A stretch of DNA of 64,000 bases from positions 62,001-126,000 of the forward strand of contig JANLSK010000312.1 in the NCBI GenBank assembly GCA_031362415.1, given 5' to 3'. Both the position numbers and the translations under genes were made by a program. Each line of letters starts with the position of its first letter. Positions within the stretch are counted from its first letter, which is position 1. The DNA is from VFJJ01 sp031362415 (GTDB taxonomy: Bacteria; Actinomycetota; Acidimicrobiia; IMCC26256; VFJJ01). The notes below the pieces were generated by a model. It saw only the letters and a program-made list of their open reading frames with translations. It had not been told where the DNA came from and made no database searches. This document shows positions 43,025 to 51,919 of this stretch, piece by piece.

Positions 43025-45216
43025 GACACCTCCCAATCAACCGTGTGTTCGAGCACGACGTTGCACCAGGCGTCGACCATTGCGCTCCACCCGGCGGGGA
43101 CCACGATGGTGGTGTCAGGGCCGTCGAAGAGGGCCGGGCCCACCAGGTGATCGCCGGCCCGCAGCTCCCGCCACGCGAAGACGGGGACGGGCGCCAGGAC
43201 GGCCCGCTCGGCCAGGTACGCCAAGCGTGTACCGGCCGGGACCGCCAGGTCGCCGGGGGCGGGCTCAAGGCGCGCTGCGACGATGCCGGCGCCGGGACGG
43301 GTGACCCGGACGCCGAAGGTGACCAGCTCAGCCGGGAGGTCGAGGTCGATGCCGTACGCCTGTTGGTAGCCAGCACGAAAGCGCGTGATGACCTCCTCGA
43401 CGGTGCGCGAGTTCACGGGTCCGTCGGGGAAGTCCACGGGGAGCTGGTGGGCCTGGCCCACGAACCGCATCTCGACCGTGCGGGCGAGCACGACCCCGTC
43501 GCCAGTGCCCGCGCCGCCGAGGCCGAGGTCGAAGCGGCCTCGGTCCTCGAGCGCGGCCAACAGCGCTGCGACGGCATCGGGACGGGCACGGGCGTCGTCG
43601 GCCGTCATCACCCGGGTCTGCACGTGCACCACGCTCGGCTCGGACGCCACCAGGCCCACCGCAGCGGCGACCCCGGCCGCACACGGCACGACGACACGCC
43701 CGATGCCGAACGTGTCGGCCAGACGGGCGACGTGCATCGGGCCGGCCCCGCCGAAGCCGATCATCGTGAAATCGCGAGGGTCGATGCCGCGCTGCACCGT
43801 GACCACCCGGATCGCCGCGGCCATGGTGGCGTTGACGATCTCGTGCACCGCCCATGCCGCAGCGACCACGTCGAGCCCCAGCGGACGGGCCACCATCGAG
43901 TCGATCGCAGCCGCGGCTGCGTCCACCGAAAGCCTCACGCCGTCGGAGATCTCCGGAGCCAGGAACCCCAGCACCAGGTTGGCGTCGGTGACCGTCGGAT
44001 CGCTACCGCCGAGTCCGTAGCAGGCCGGCCCGGGAACAGCTCCGGCCGAACGGGGACCCACGTTCAGGGCACCGACCCCGTCGAGCCAGGCGATGCTCCC
44101 TCCGCCTGCACCCACCTCGGCCAGGTCGACGGTGGGTACCTTCAGCGGGAAGCCCGTTCCGGCACGGCGATGCCCGTAGCTTCCCGATCCGCCGACCTGG
44201 AAGTCATGCGTGATGGCGGGACGACCGCCGCGCACGATGCCGGCCTTGGCCGTCGTGCCGCCCATGTCGAACGAGAGCAGGTCGGTGGCGCCCGTCAGCC
44301 GACCGACGAAGGTTGCGGCCATGATGCCGGCAGCTCCTCCCGACTCGAGCGTGGCAACCGGGCGGGACGCCGCAACCGACGCGCTCATCACGCCGCCGGC
44401 CGAGTCGATCACCTCCACCGGGCACGTGATCCCCAACTCCCGCAAGGTCTCCGACAATCCGTTGAGGTAGGCGGACATCACGGGGGCCACGTAGGCCGAC
44501 AGCACCGTGGTCATGGCCCGCTCGAACTCGCGCAGCTCGGGCCAGATCTCGCTCGACACCGCCACCGTGACCGACGAGGGCAGGACGGCACGGAGGGCCG
44601 CAGCCACGGCGTGCTCGTGCGTGGCGTTGGCGTAGGAGTTCAACAGGCACACGGCAACGGCCTCGGGCCTGGCCGCGGCCACGAGCGCAGCGACACGGGC
44701 CGCTTCCGCTGCGGTCAAGGGCCGCAGGGCCGAGCCGTCGGCCCGAACGCGCTCGAGGACCTCGAACGTGAGCTGGTGCTCGACGGGCGGCACAGGCTTC
44801 TCGAAGAACAGGTCGTAGCGCTCGCCGTCGACGCGCGCTTCGCGCCCGAGCCGCAGCATGTCGCCGAAGCCAGCCGTGGTGACGAACGCCACCCGGGCGC
44901 CGTGGCGTTGCAGGATGACGTTCGTGGCCAGGGTCGTGCCGTGCACGAAACGGGTGACGGCCGACGGCTCCGACCCGCCGCCGGCCAGCGCGGCCATCAC
45001 CCCCGAACGCAGGCCCCGGCGGGGATCGTCGGGCGTCGTCAGCACCTTGTGGACGTGCATCGGCGCCTCGGGCGAGGCCACCACGATGTCGGTGAACGTG
45101 CCCCCGATGTCGACCCCCACGACCACATCGGGCGCCACACGGGCCGCGTCACAGGCCGCCACACCGGCCGCCGGACCTCGCCGGGCTTCACCGTGGCCGA
45201 GAGCGGGGCCGGTCAC
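43021..45216 (-). CDS. hyuA: Hydantoinase/oxoprolinase family subunit A
   Basis: ATP-dependent hydrolase or carboxylase subunit, 731 aa, of the HyuA/acetone-carboxylase-like class. It has the actin-like phosphate motif GVDIGGTFTDIVVASPEA, FVHGTTLATNVILQR, the second motif LLSFDMGGTTAKAGIVRGG and MIGFGGAGPMHVARLAD. GTG 45216 overlaps the HyuB stop by GTGA. The pair opens lactam or hydantoin rings, or carboxylates ketones, with ATP. Confidence 0.92.
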   Translation of the reverse strand: MTGPALGHGEARRGPAAGVAACDAARVAPDVVVGVDIGGTFTDIVVASPEAPMHVHKVLTTPDDPRRGLRSGVMAALAGGGSEPSAVTRFVHGTTLATNVILQRHGARVAFVTTAGFGDMLRLGREARVDGERYDLFFEKPVPPVEHQLTFEVLERVRADGSALRPLTAAEAARVAALVAAARPEAVAVCLLNSYANATHEHAVAAALRAVLPSSVTVAVSSEIWPELREFERAMTTVLSAYVAPVMSAYLNGLSETLRELGITCPVEVIDSAGGVMSASVAASRPVATLESGGAAGIMAATFVGRLTGATDLLSFDMGGTTAKAGIVRGGRPAITHDFQVGGSGSYGHRRAGTGFPLKVPTVDLAEVGAGGGSIAWLDGVGALNVGPRSAGAVPGPACYGLGGSDPTVTDANLVLGFLAPEISDGVRLSVDAAAAAIDSMVARPLGLDVVAAAWAVHEIVNATMAAAIRVVTVQRGIDPRDFTMIGFGGAGPMHVARLADTFGIGRVVVPCAAGVAAAVGLVASEPSVVHVQTRVMTADDARARPDAVAALLAALEDRGRFDLGLGGAGTGDGVVLARTVEMRFVGQAHQLPVDFPDGPVNSRTVEEVITRFRAGYQQAYGIDLDLPAELVTFGVRVTRPGAGIVAARLEPAPGDLAVPAGTRLAYLAERAVLAPVPVFAWRELRAGDHLVGPALFDGPDTTIVVPAGWSAMVDAWCNVVLEHTVDWEVS

Positions 45217-46994
45217 CGTTGGTACTCCTGGCGGGCCGCTTCGGCGCTCACGCGGCCCGAGCGCACGTCGGCGTCGAGTGCGTCACGATCGCGCTCGGCC
45301 GGATCACCCAGGCCGCCACCACCGCTGGTGCGCACGACGAAGCGGTCGCCTGAGGCCAGGGGGACGCCCACGGCCTTCACGGGGAGGGTCTCGACGGTGC
45401 CGTCCGCTCGATGCACCTCCCACGCACCGGAGGCCCCGGGCCGTCCACCGTCGCGTCCGGGCGGGGGGACGGCCATCCGATCGCCGCGCACGGTGACCGT
45501 CGCCGGACCGTCGAGCGCGATCACGATCTCGACACCCAGGCCGCCCCGGAAACGACCCGCTCCCCCCGAGTCGACGACGAGGGCCATCCGCTCGACGACG
45601 AACGGGAACTGAGCCTCGAGCGGCTCGACCTGAGACAGGCCGGCGCGGCCGCCGAGCGTGAACGCCCCGGTGGCATCGGGCCCGTCGATCCCGGAGCGCC
45701 CGCCCAGGCCGCCGAAGTCGAACCCCATGTGCATCCAGGGACTGGGCGCGCCATCCACGACGGACATCCCCGGACGATCGGGGCGGATGCCAGCCAGCGA
45801 CCACAGGTGGACGATCCCGCTCCCGGCAACGGACCGGCCGGGGAGTGCGCTCGACAGCGCCTCGATGATCGCCTCGATGACGGCCGTCACGACCACGATG
45901 CGGCCACCGCACGCCGCGGGCCGCTCCGGGTTCACCAGGCTGCCCGCCGGCATGACGATCGTCACCGGGGCGAAACAGCCCTCGTTCATCGGCAGATCGG
46001 GATCGACGAAGCACCGGAGGGCGAAGATCACCCCCGAGGCCGTCTGCGAGAACGAGGAGTTGATCGACCCCCGTGCTTGTGGTCCGGTACCCCCGAGGTC
46101 GACAACGACCCCACCGGTCCCGTGGGGCCCGTCGAGCGCAACCCGCACCCGAACGTCATGGGTGCGTCCGGCTTCGACACCGTCACCGTCGATCAGGAAC
46201 CCACCGAGGTACTCGCCGGGCGGCAGGGTCCGTAGACCCTGACGGACCAGGGCTTCGGTGTCGCCGAGCCAGCGGTCGATCTCGGCCGTCAGCACGGCAA
46301 CGCCGTACCGGGCCATGAGCTCCTCGACCCGCCGGGTCAGGACGTGGCTCCCGGCCACCAGGGCCCGCACGTCTCCCACGACCTTGTCGGGCGTGCGGCT
46401 GTTGGCCTCGATGATCTTCCAGACGGCCCGCACCTCCCGCCCGGCCTCGAACAGGGCCACGGGCGGCAGCATCAGGCCCTCGGCGAACGTGTCGGTGGCC
46501 GTGGCCGCGACTCCGCCGGCAGCCACCCCGCCCACGTCGGCCACGTGGATCAGCGTGCCCGCGAACCACAGCACCTCCCGAGCGACATCGACAGCGACAT
46601 CGACGCTGGAGGCCCCATCGGGTCCGGGCGCGAACACCGGCCGGAAGATCACGAGGTCGTTGGCGTGGATGCCGCCGCGGAACTGGTCGTTCATCACGTA
46701 CACGTCGCCCGGCGCCATGTCTCGCACGGGCACGTCCTCGAGCAACGCCGGCAGGCAGGCCCGCAGCGAGGCCGCATGCATGATCGTCGTGCCCTGGGAC
46801 TGCGCGACGAGACGACCGTCGGCGCCGAGCAGCGCAGCCGCGGCGTCGGCGCCCTCCTGGATGAACGACGAGTACGCCGCCTTCACGACGACGATCCCGG
46901 CCTCGGCCGCAGCCACCGTGAGCGCCGAACGGATCACCTGGGTGGTCACCGGGTCGGCGCCGGTGGCCGTGCGCCCACGGGCTGAGTCGCTCAC
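45213..46994 (-). CDS. hyuB: Hydantoinase B/oxoprolinase family subunit B
   Basis: Partner subunit of about 593 aa. Family features include RSALTVAAAEAGIVVVKAAY at the N-terminus, GDVYVMNDQFRGGIHANDL, the metal-site-like HVADVGG, and SGGGGLGDPAERD at the C-terminus. GTG 46994 (VSDSARGRTA) is chosen; an in-frame start at 47030 (605 aa) is also possible and neither has a strong ribosome site. First gene of the operon hyuB-hyuA-GMC, joined by 4-base overlaps throughout. Confidence 0.9.
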   Translation of the reverse strand: MSDSARGRTATGADPVTTQVIRSALTVAAAEAGIVVVKAAYSSFIQEGADAAAALLGADGRLVAQSQGTTIMHAASLRACLPALLEDVPVRDMAPGDVYVMNDQFRGGIHANDLVIFRPVFAPGPDGASSVDVAVDVAREVLWFAGTLIHVADVGGVAAGGVAATATDTFAEGLMLPPVALFEAGREVRAVWKIIEANSRTPDKVVGDVRALVAGSHVLTRRVEELMARYGVAVLTAEIDRWLGDTEALVRQGLRTLPPGEYLGGFLIDGDGVEAGRTHDVRVRVALDGPHGTGGVVVDLGGTGPQARGSINSSFSQTASGVIFALRCFVDPDLPMNEGCFAPVTIVMPAGSLVNPERPAACGGRIVVVTAVIEAIIEALSSALPGRSVAGSGIVHLWSLAGIRPDRPGMSVVDGAPSPWMHMGFDFGGLGGRSGIDGPDATGAFTLGGRAGLSQVEPLEAQFPFVVERMALVVDSGGAGRFRGGLGVEIVIALDGPATVTVRGDRMAVPPPGRDGGRPGASGAWEVHRADGTVETLPVKAVGVPLASGDRFVVRTSGGGGLGDPAERDRDALDADVRSGRVSAEAARQEYQR

Positions 46995-47305
46995 GAGGAC
47001 ACCGTCCGAGCACGGCGGATGGCATCCCACTCCCGTTGGGTACCCCGGACGAGCCGGCGGTCCTCCCGTTGCAGCACCCGCGTCCCCATCACATTCCCAT
47101 CTCGAGCGTTGTCACGAACGCGGTCACGAGCGCTGTCACGAACCGATCACCGACGGCGGACGCTATCGGGAGCCCCGCGGCCGTGCCCGGGGGGACATCC
47201 CCCTCGAGCCCGGGAACGGTTGCGGCGCATCCCCGATGCCGCCAACTCGCTGGCGTCGTACAACGACCACGTCATAGAAACCCGCAGCCCGAGGAGGTGC
47301 TGACG
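46995..47305. promoter_or_regulatory. Divergent gap with a 12-bp iteron-like repeat
   Basis: No gene in about 310 bases. Three near-identical 12-base units GTCACGAACGCG / GTCACGAGCGCT / GTCACGAACCGA start at 47111, 47123 and 47135 between hyuB and the small gene at 47306. A 12-base period is close to one helical turn, so a protein could bind them side by side. Function is inferred from spacing only. Confidence 0.45.
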
Positions 47306-47650
47306 ATGTTCTCGAACACCCGCCACCACGAAGCGTCAACCGAAGTGTTCCCCACCCTCGTCGACCGCCTCTGGGCAGCCACGTCGACCGATGGGCTCGT
47401 GTCCCGAGACCGTTGCGTCGACGATTTCCTCGACCTGTACGGCGCCACCGCCACCCTGGCCGTCCGCCGTGAGATCGAGCTCTTCATCGGTCGGATCTCG
47501 GCCCGCTCGCTGATCTCCACCCTCGAGATCCGTGACGTCCTCGCCGAGATCTGCGCCGCCGCCGGGGTCGAGAGTGCTTTCGAGCACCTCGTCCTGTTCA
47601 CCACCGATCCGTCCGCCCGGGCCGACCACGCCGGCCGCCAGGCGGCGTGA
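47306..47650 (+). CDS. Small conserved-looking protein of unknown function
   Basis: A 114-aa protein with no domain I recognise. It is hydrophilic and mostly helical in character (FPTLVDRLWAATSTDGLVSR, AVRREIELFIGRISARSLIS), without signal peptide or membrane segment. GAGGAGG (47291-47297) lies eight bases before ATG 47306, which makes translation credible. The lipoprotein gene starts two bases after its stop. Confidence 0.6.
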   Translation: MFSNTRHHEASTEVFPTLVDRLWAATSTDGLVSRDRCVDDFLDLYGATATLAVRREIELFIGRISARSLISTLEIRDVLAEICAAAGVESAFEHLVLFTTDPSARADHAGRQAA

Positions 47651-47651
47651 C

Positions 47652-48506
47652 GTGGATCACGTCCCCGGCAGTCACCAGCGCCAGGCCCGAACCTCTGCCC
47701 TCACGGTCGTGGGCCTGGCGCTGGCGGTCGGCCTGATCTCAGCGTGCAGCCCCGACGTCACCGTGGTGATCGCTCCCACCACGACCGTCACCACGAGCTC
47801 CTCCACGGACGCCTCCGAGACCCCGCTCCCGCCGAGCTCCTCCGGGCCCGAGACGGTCGACAGCAGCGGAGCGCCCCTCGAATCGACCACACCCCCGTCG
47901 ACACCGGCGGCCGCCACCACGACGGGCGTCCTCGAACCTGGGGCGACCGCCGCCCCGACCGCCGCACCGGGCCCGCCGACCACCATCGTCGGCTCCGGTG
48001 TCCTCGTCGATCGGCCCTTCCCGCTCGACGGGTTCCAGGCCATCTCGGCGGCGAACGGCTTTCGCGTCGTCGTCACCGTCGCCGACACGTTCTCGGTGAT
48101 CGTGACCGCCGACGACAATGCGCTCGATCGGCTCGACATCCGGGTCGATGGCGGAACGCTCGTTCTCGGTGTGCTTCCCCAGACCTCGCTCGAGGACGTC
48201 TCACTCGCGGCAACGGTCACCGTCCCGGCGCTCGACGGGCTCAGCGCCTCGGGTGGATCGATCGTGACCGCCGCTGGCGGCTGCGCCAACCTCGAGATCT
48301 CGCTTGCGGGTGGTTCCGAGCTCGACGCCGTCGCACTCGCCTGCCGGGCCGTCGATGCCGACCTGGCCGGAGGCAGCCGGGCCGACGTGACTGCGTCCGA
48401 CGCCGTGAGCGCCGATCTCTCCGGCGGCTCCGAGCTCACGTACGGCGGCGGCGCTTCGGCCCTGTCGCTGAGCACCTCGGGCGGTAGCTCGGCCCGCTCA
48501 CGATGA
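47652..48506 (+). CDS. GIN-domain (DUF2807) lipoprotein
   Basis: A 284-aa exported lipoprotein. The signal ALTVVGLALAVGLISACS ends in a lipobox (LISAC), then a Thr/Ser/Pro linker (about 30-110) leads to a beta-helical head-GIN domain: GFQAISAANGFRVVVTVAD, LSASGGSIVTAAGGCANL, SADLSGGSELTYGGGA with repeated SGGS turns. GTG 47652 is chosen. Such domains are structural or adhesive on the cell surface. Confidence 0.82.
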   Translation: MDHVPGSHQRQARTSALTVVGLALAVGLISACSPDVTVVIAPTTTVTTSSSTDASETPLPPSSSGPETVDSSGAPLESTTPPSTPAAATTTGVLEPGATAAPTAAPGPPTTIVGSGVLVDRPFPLDGFQAISAANGFRVVVTVADTFSVIVTADDNALDRLDIRVDGGTLVLGVLPQTSLEDVSLAATVTVPALDGLSASGGSIVTAAGGCANLEISLAGGSELDAVALACRAVDADLAGGSRADVTASDAVSADLSGGSELTYGGGASALSLSTSGGSSARSR

Positions 48507-48569
48507 GACGGGGACGCTCCGGTGACCTGAGCGACGAACCGACCCACCCTCGAGAACACTCAAGCGGAC

Positions 48570-49391
48570 TCACCCCGGTGACGTCAGCTCCTCGAGGCGA
48601 CTCAGCCAGGGATGCGATGGCGTCGAGTGCGCAATGGCCGCCGTCAGCCATTCACGGCTCTCCGTGTCGAGGAGAGGCGCGGCGGCTTCGAAGTCGGGGA
48701 TGTCCTTGTCCCGGAGATAGCGACTTTTGTACAAGAGCGCGATCTCGGGCGGGCTGTAGGGAATCCCGGCGAGATCGTCAGACATCCAGGGCATCCTGAC
48801 GGAACGGTCGTAGCGGTACACCCACTCGTCACCTTCGAGCTTCGTCGCCAGCCACTCCACGGCCCAGGGCTCACCCGGACCGCGCCGGCTGACGAAACGG
48901 CGGACGTCAGGCGGAGGTTTGCGATAGCGCCACCGGATCCACGCGCCGTTGTCGACGTAGAAGTGCTCCCACGTCGGCATGGCGTTCAAGATCAGCTGCG
49001 CGTCGTCGGACGCGATCTCGATGTCGAGATCGTGAGGCGCGCGCACGTACCCGATCTGAGCGTTGACGCAGAACATCCCGCTGACGCGCCACCGGATCCC
49101 CGAGCCCTCGAGATGCCGCTTCAGCTCGTTGAGGGGGAGCGGCGCGTGATTCTCCCGGTCGACGAAACGACGCCGACGGAGCGCGGCGCGACGTACCCGT
49201 CGGACGTTGTAGAGGAACGCCGACCGCTCGATGGGTCCGGGCCCCGCCATCGGGTGGGTCGGCGGAACGGCGAGGTCGGAGGCTCGTTGGAGGAGCTGCT
49301 GGAGGTTGCGCACACCGGGGCATCGGCCCTCGGGCTCGGTCACCTGAGGCTCGTCGTGGCAGCTTTTTGCCCGTTCCATGGCATCCGTCAC
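48570..49391 (-). CDS. Nucleotidyltransferase-like protein
   Basis: A 273-aa protein that resembles aminoglycoside-adenylyltransferase/MNT-type folds. RWRVSGMFCVNAQIGYVRAP and HDLDIEIASDDAQLIL give the G-to-D..D spacing of the nucleotidyltransferase active site, and EIALLYKSRYLRDKDIPDFE fits the helical tail that follows. The usual GG of the GGxxL motif is altered (SGMF), so activity is uncertain. Start could be 49391 or the internal ATG at 49379. Confidence 0.6.
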   Translation of the reverse strand: MTDAMERAKSCHDEPQVTEPEGRCPGVRNLQQLLQRASDLAVPPTHPMAGPGPIERSAFLYNVRRVRRAALRRRRFVDRENHAPLPLNELKRHLEGSGIRWRVSGMFCVNAQIGYVRAPHDLDIEIASDDAQLILNAMPTWEHFYVDNGAWIRWRYRKPPPDVRRFVSRRGPGEPWAVEWLATKLEGDEWVYRYDRSVRMPWMSDDLAGIPYSPPEIALLYKSRYLRDKDIPDFEAAAPLLDTESREWLTAAIAHSTPSHPWLSRLEELTSPG

Positions 49392-49427
49392 GGTCCGTCC
49401 GCATTGGGACGGCGACCGTCGCCGATG

Positions 49428-50204
49428 TCACTGGATCGTGTAGCCGCCGTCGATGGGAACGGCTGCTCCCGACATGAACGATGCGGCGGGGGACGCCAGC
49501 CAGATCACCAGCTCGGCGATCTCGTCGGGCTCGGCGATGCGTCCGATCGGGTGCAAGGCGACCACTTGGGCCTCGTTCTCGGCGAGGTGGTCGGGCCCGG
49601 CCGAGCCCAGCCAGTCGTTGACCATCTTGGTACGGGCCGTGCCCGGACAGATGGCGTTGATACGTATTCCCTGCGCCCCGTATTCGAGCGCGGCGGTGCG
49701 CGTGAGACCGATGACGCCGTGCTTGGCGGCCACGTAGGCGCACATACCCGGGAAGCCGATGAGCCCTGCGCCCGACGACGTGTTCACGATCGCTCCACCG
49801 TCGCCATGGGCCAAGATCGCAGGGATCTGATACTTCATCCCGTAGAAGACCCCGCTCAGCATGACGCCGATCCCCCGCTCCCAGTCGTCGATCGGATAGT
49901 CGGGGATGGGCTGGCCGGCGCCCACGATGCCGGCGTTGTTGTGGGCGATGTCGAGGCGGCCAAACTCCTCCACCGTGCGCCGGACGAGCTCGTCGACGGC
50001 CTCCGGTCGCGAGACGTCGGTGTGGACGAACATCGCCGTGCCGCCCTCGGCGGTGATCGCCTCCACCGAAGCGGCCCCACCGGCGTCATCGACGTCGGCG
50101 CACACCACTCGGGCTCCGTGGCGCGCGAGCATCGCGGCCGACGCCCGTCCGATCCCGTTGGCCGCACCGGTCACCATCGCCACCCGCCCGTCGAACAGCG
50201 CCAT
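49428..50204 (-). CDS. Short-chain dehydrogenase/reductase
   Basis: Classical SDR of 258 aa. The cofactor motif is TGAANGIGRASA, with IAHNNAGIVG, the catalytic Ser in IVNTSSGAG, YxxxK in YVAAKHGVIG, and the ending FMSGAAVPIDGGYTIQ that is typical of the family. ATG 50204 is preferred to 50270, because GGAG lies five bases upstream. It is divergent from an amidohydrolase. Substrate unknown. Confidence 0.92.
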   Translation of the reverse strand: MALFDGRVAMVTGAANGIGRASAAMLARHGARVVCADVDDAGGAASVEAITAEGGTAMFVHTDVSRPEAVDELVRRTVEEFGRLDIAHNNAGIVGAGQPIPDYPIDDWERGIGVMLSGVFYGMKYQIPAILAHGDGGAIVNTSSGAGLIGFPGMCAYVAAKHGVIGLTRTAALEYGAQGIRINAICPGTARTKMVNDWLGSAGPDHLAENEAQVVALHPIGRIAEPDEIAELVIWLASPAASFMSGAAVPIDGGYTIQ

Positions 50205-50294
50205 GCGAGCTCCATCTTCCCACCGCGTCGTTCGCGGCCCTGTGGCTCGGAGCCTACGGAACGGGCCCACGAATGTGGAGCCATGGTGGCGCGA

Positions 50295-50318
50295 CCGTGA
50301 CGCCGTGACGCCGTGACG
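50295..50318. repeat. CCGTGACG x3 tandem repeat
   Basis: Three perfect 8-bp copies in the divergent gap between the SDR and amidohydrolase genes. Confidence 0.75.
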
Positions 50319-50368
50319 GCTGCCGATCTAGGCTCGCCTGACCACCCGTCCACACCGAGCGGGGTGAC

Positions 50369-51787
50369 ATGACGTTCGGCTCAACCACCGCACCCGTTCC
50401 CCCACTGCTGCGGCGGGTATCGAACGACGAAGTCGGGCCGCTGCCCCATGGACCCGCCGACCTCGTCGCCTTGGCCCGCCTGGCCCACGAGCTCCCCGAC
50501 CGGGCTCGGCGGGTTGGACAGGGTATCCAGGCCTACACCGAGCAGCGACGAGCGACGGCCGCGACGCTCCGAGCGATCGACGCGACCCACGGGGGCGGCT
50601 TCTACCCCTTGAGCGAGGACACGACGCTCGATGCCGACGCCGCCGACGCCGCGTTCGCCGGGCGGACCCCGGTGATCGACGTTCAGACCCATCTCGTCGA
50701 CCCTCAGCGCTTCACGGGCGCCCGTCAGGAGGCGCTGGCGGGCTTCTTGCGCATGGTCGATCCCGAGCGCTGGCCGGGATCCATCGACGGTCACGAGATC
50801 GACGCCGCCGCCTGGGCTGCGCTCGTGTTCGGCTCGAGCGAGACGGCGATCGCGCTGCTCACGTCGACCCCCGGACCCCATGACGACAACGTGCTCACGA
50901 ACCGCCAGATCGCCGCCGCACGCGACCTCGTCGAACGCTACGCAGGCAGCGGACGGGTCCTCACCCACACGATCGTGCACCCCAACCTGGGCCGCCACGA
51001 GATCGACGCCATCGACGACCTGCGCCAGGCGCTGCGACCCTCGGCGTGGAAGGTGTACACGCTGTTCGGCCCTCCGACGTCGAGCTCGCCCGACGGGGGC
51101 TGGTTCCTCGACGACGACATCGGGATGGCGTTCCTCGACCGAGTGAACCAGGTCGGCCCGAGGATCGTCTGTGCGCACAAGGGTCTGGGCGGGCCCATCC
51201 CTTCGGCGTCGGTACGGGCGGCCTCCCCCCGAGACATCGGCCCGGCCGCCGCCGCCTTCCCAGGGATCGACTTCGTCGTCTACCACTCGGGCTACGAGCG
51301 CGACCCCGACGGCACCGAAGGCGCCTACGACCCGCATGCTCCCGCCGACGGGCTCACGGGCGTCGACCGATTGGTGCGCTCGGTGGCGAACGCCGGTCTG
51401 GGTCCCGGAGCCAACGTGTACGCCGAGCTCGGCAGCACGTGGTTTCTGATGCTGCGCCGACCCCGGGAGGCGGCGCACGTTCTCGGCAAGCTGCTCGTGG
51501 CTCTTGGACCCGAGCGCATCCTCTGGGGCACCGACAGCATCTGGTACGGCTCACCCCAACCGTTGATCGACGCCTTTCGCGCCTTCGAGATCCCCGAGGC
51601 CATGCAGGAGCGGTACGGCTACCCCGCGCTCACGACGGCTGTCAAGGAACGGATCCTCGGCGGCACCGCCCAGGCCCTGTACGCGATCTCCGACGAGCAC
51701 CTCACCCGGGCCGTCGACGATCGGGATCGCACCTGGACGCTCGACGCGGCCTCGGCGCTACGCGACGCCGTCACCACCGCCAGCTGA
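50369..51787 (+). CDS. Amidohydrolase family 2 protein
   Basis: TIM-barrel hydrolase of 472 aa, longer than usual at the N-terminus (about 100 extra residues). The barrel begins PVIDVQTHLVDPQ, with further strands THTIVHPNLGRHEID and IVCAHKGLGGP, and ends RILWGTDSIWYGSPQPLID with a likely metal-ligand Asp. The first strand reads DVQTH in place of the DxHxH pattern, so metal binding may be altered. ATG 50369. Substrate unknown. Confidence 0.83.
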   Translation: MTFGSTTAPVPPLLRRVSNDEVGPLPHGPADLVALARLAHELPDRARRVGQGIQAYTEQRRATAATLRAIDATHGGGFYPLSEDTTLDADAADAAFAGRTPVIDVQTHLVDPQRFTGARQEALAGFLRMVDPERWPGSIDGHEIDAAAWAALVFGSSETAIALLTSTPGPHDDNVLTNRQIAAARDLVERYAGSGRVLTHTIVHPNLGRHEIDAIDDLRQALRPSAWKVYTLFGPPTSSSPDGGWFLDDDIGMAFLDRVNQVGPRIVCAHKGLGGPIPSASVRAASPRDIGPAAAAFPGIDFVVYHSGYERDPDGTEGAYDPHAPADGLTGVDRLVRSVANAGLGPGANVYAELGSTWFLMLRRPREAAHVLGKLLVALGPERILWGTDSIWYGSPQPLIDAFRAFEIPEAMQERYGYPALTTAVKERILGGTAQALYAISDEHLTRAVDDRDRTWTLDAASALRDAVTTAS

Positions 51788-51919
51788 GCGGGGAGTTGGC
51801 CCGGCCCGACGACCGGCTCGGGGACTCGTACCACCACCTCCGGGTCCCCCAGTCGGGGGACCTGGAGGTCGGCCGCGGGTCTGACGACGAACGGGAGCAG
51901 TGTCGGTACCGTCGTCGGC

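Noticed and set aside
43045..45612. An 855-codon plus-strand frame opposite hyuA
   Set aside because: Shadow of the HyuA/HyuB genes; His/Arg/Gly-rich without domains.
47111..47146. Possible replication iterons
   Set aside because: Only three copies, no replication gene or AT-rich region nearby; kept only as a regulatory candidate.
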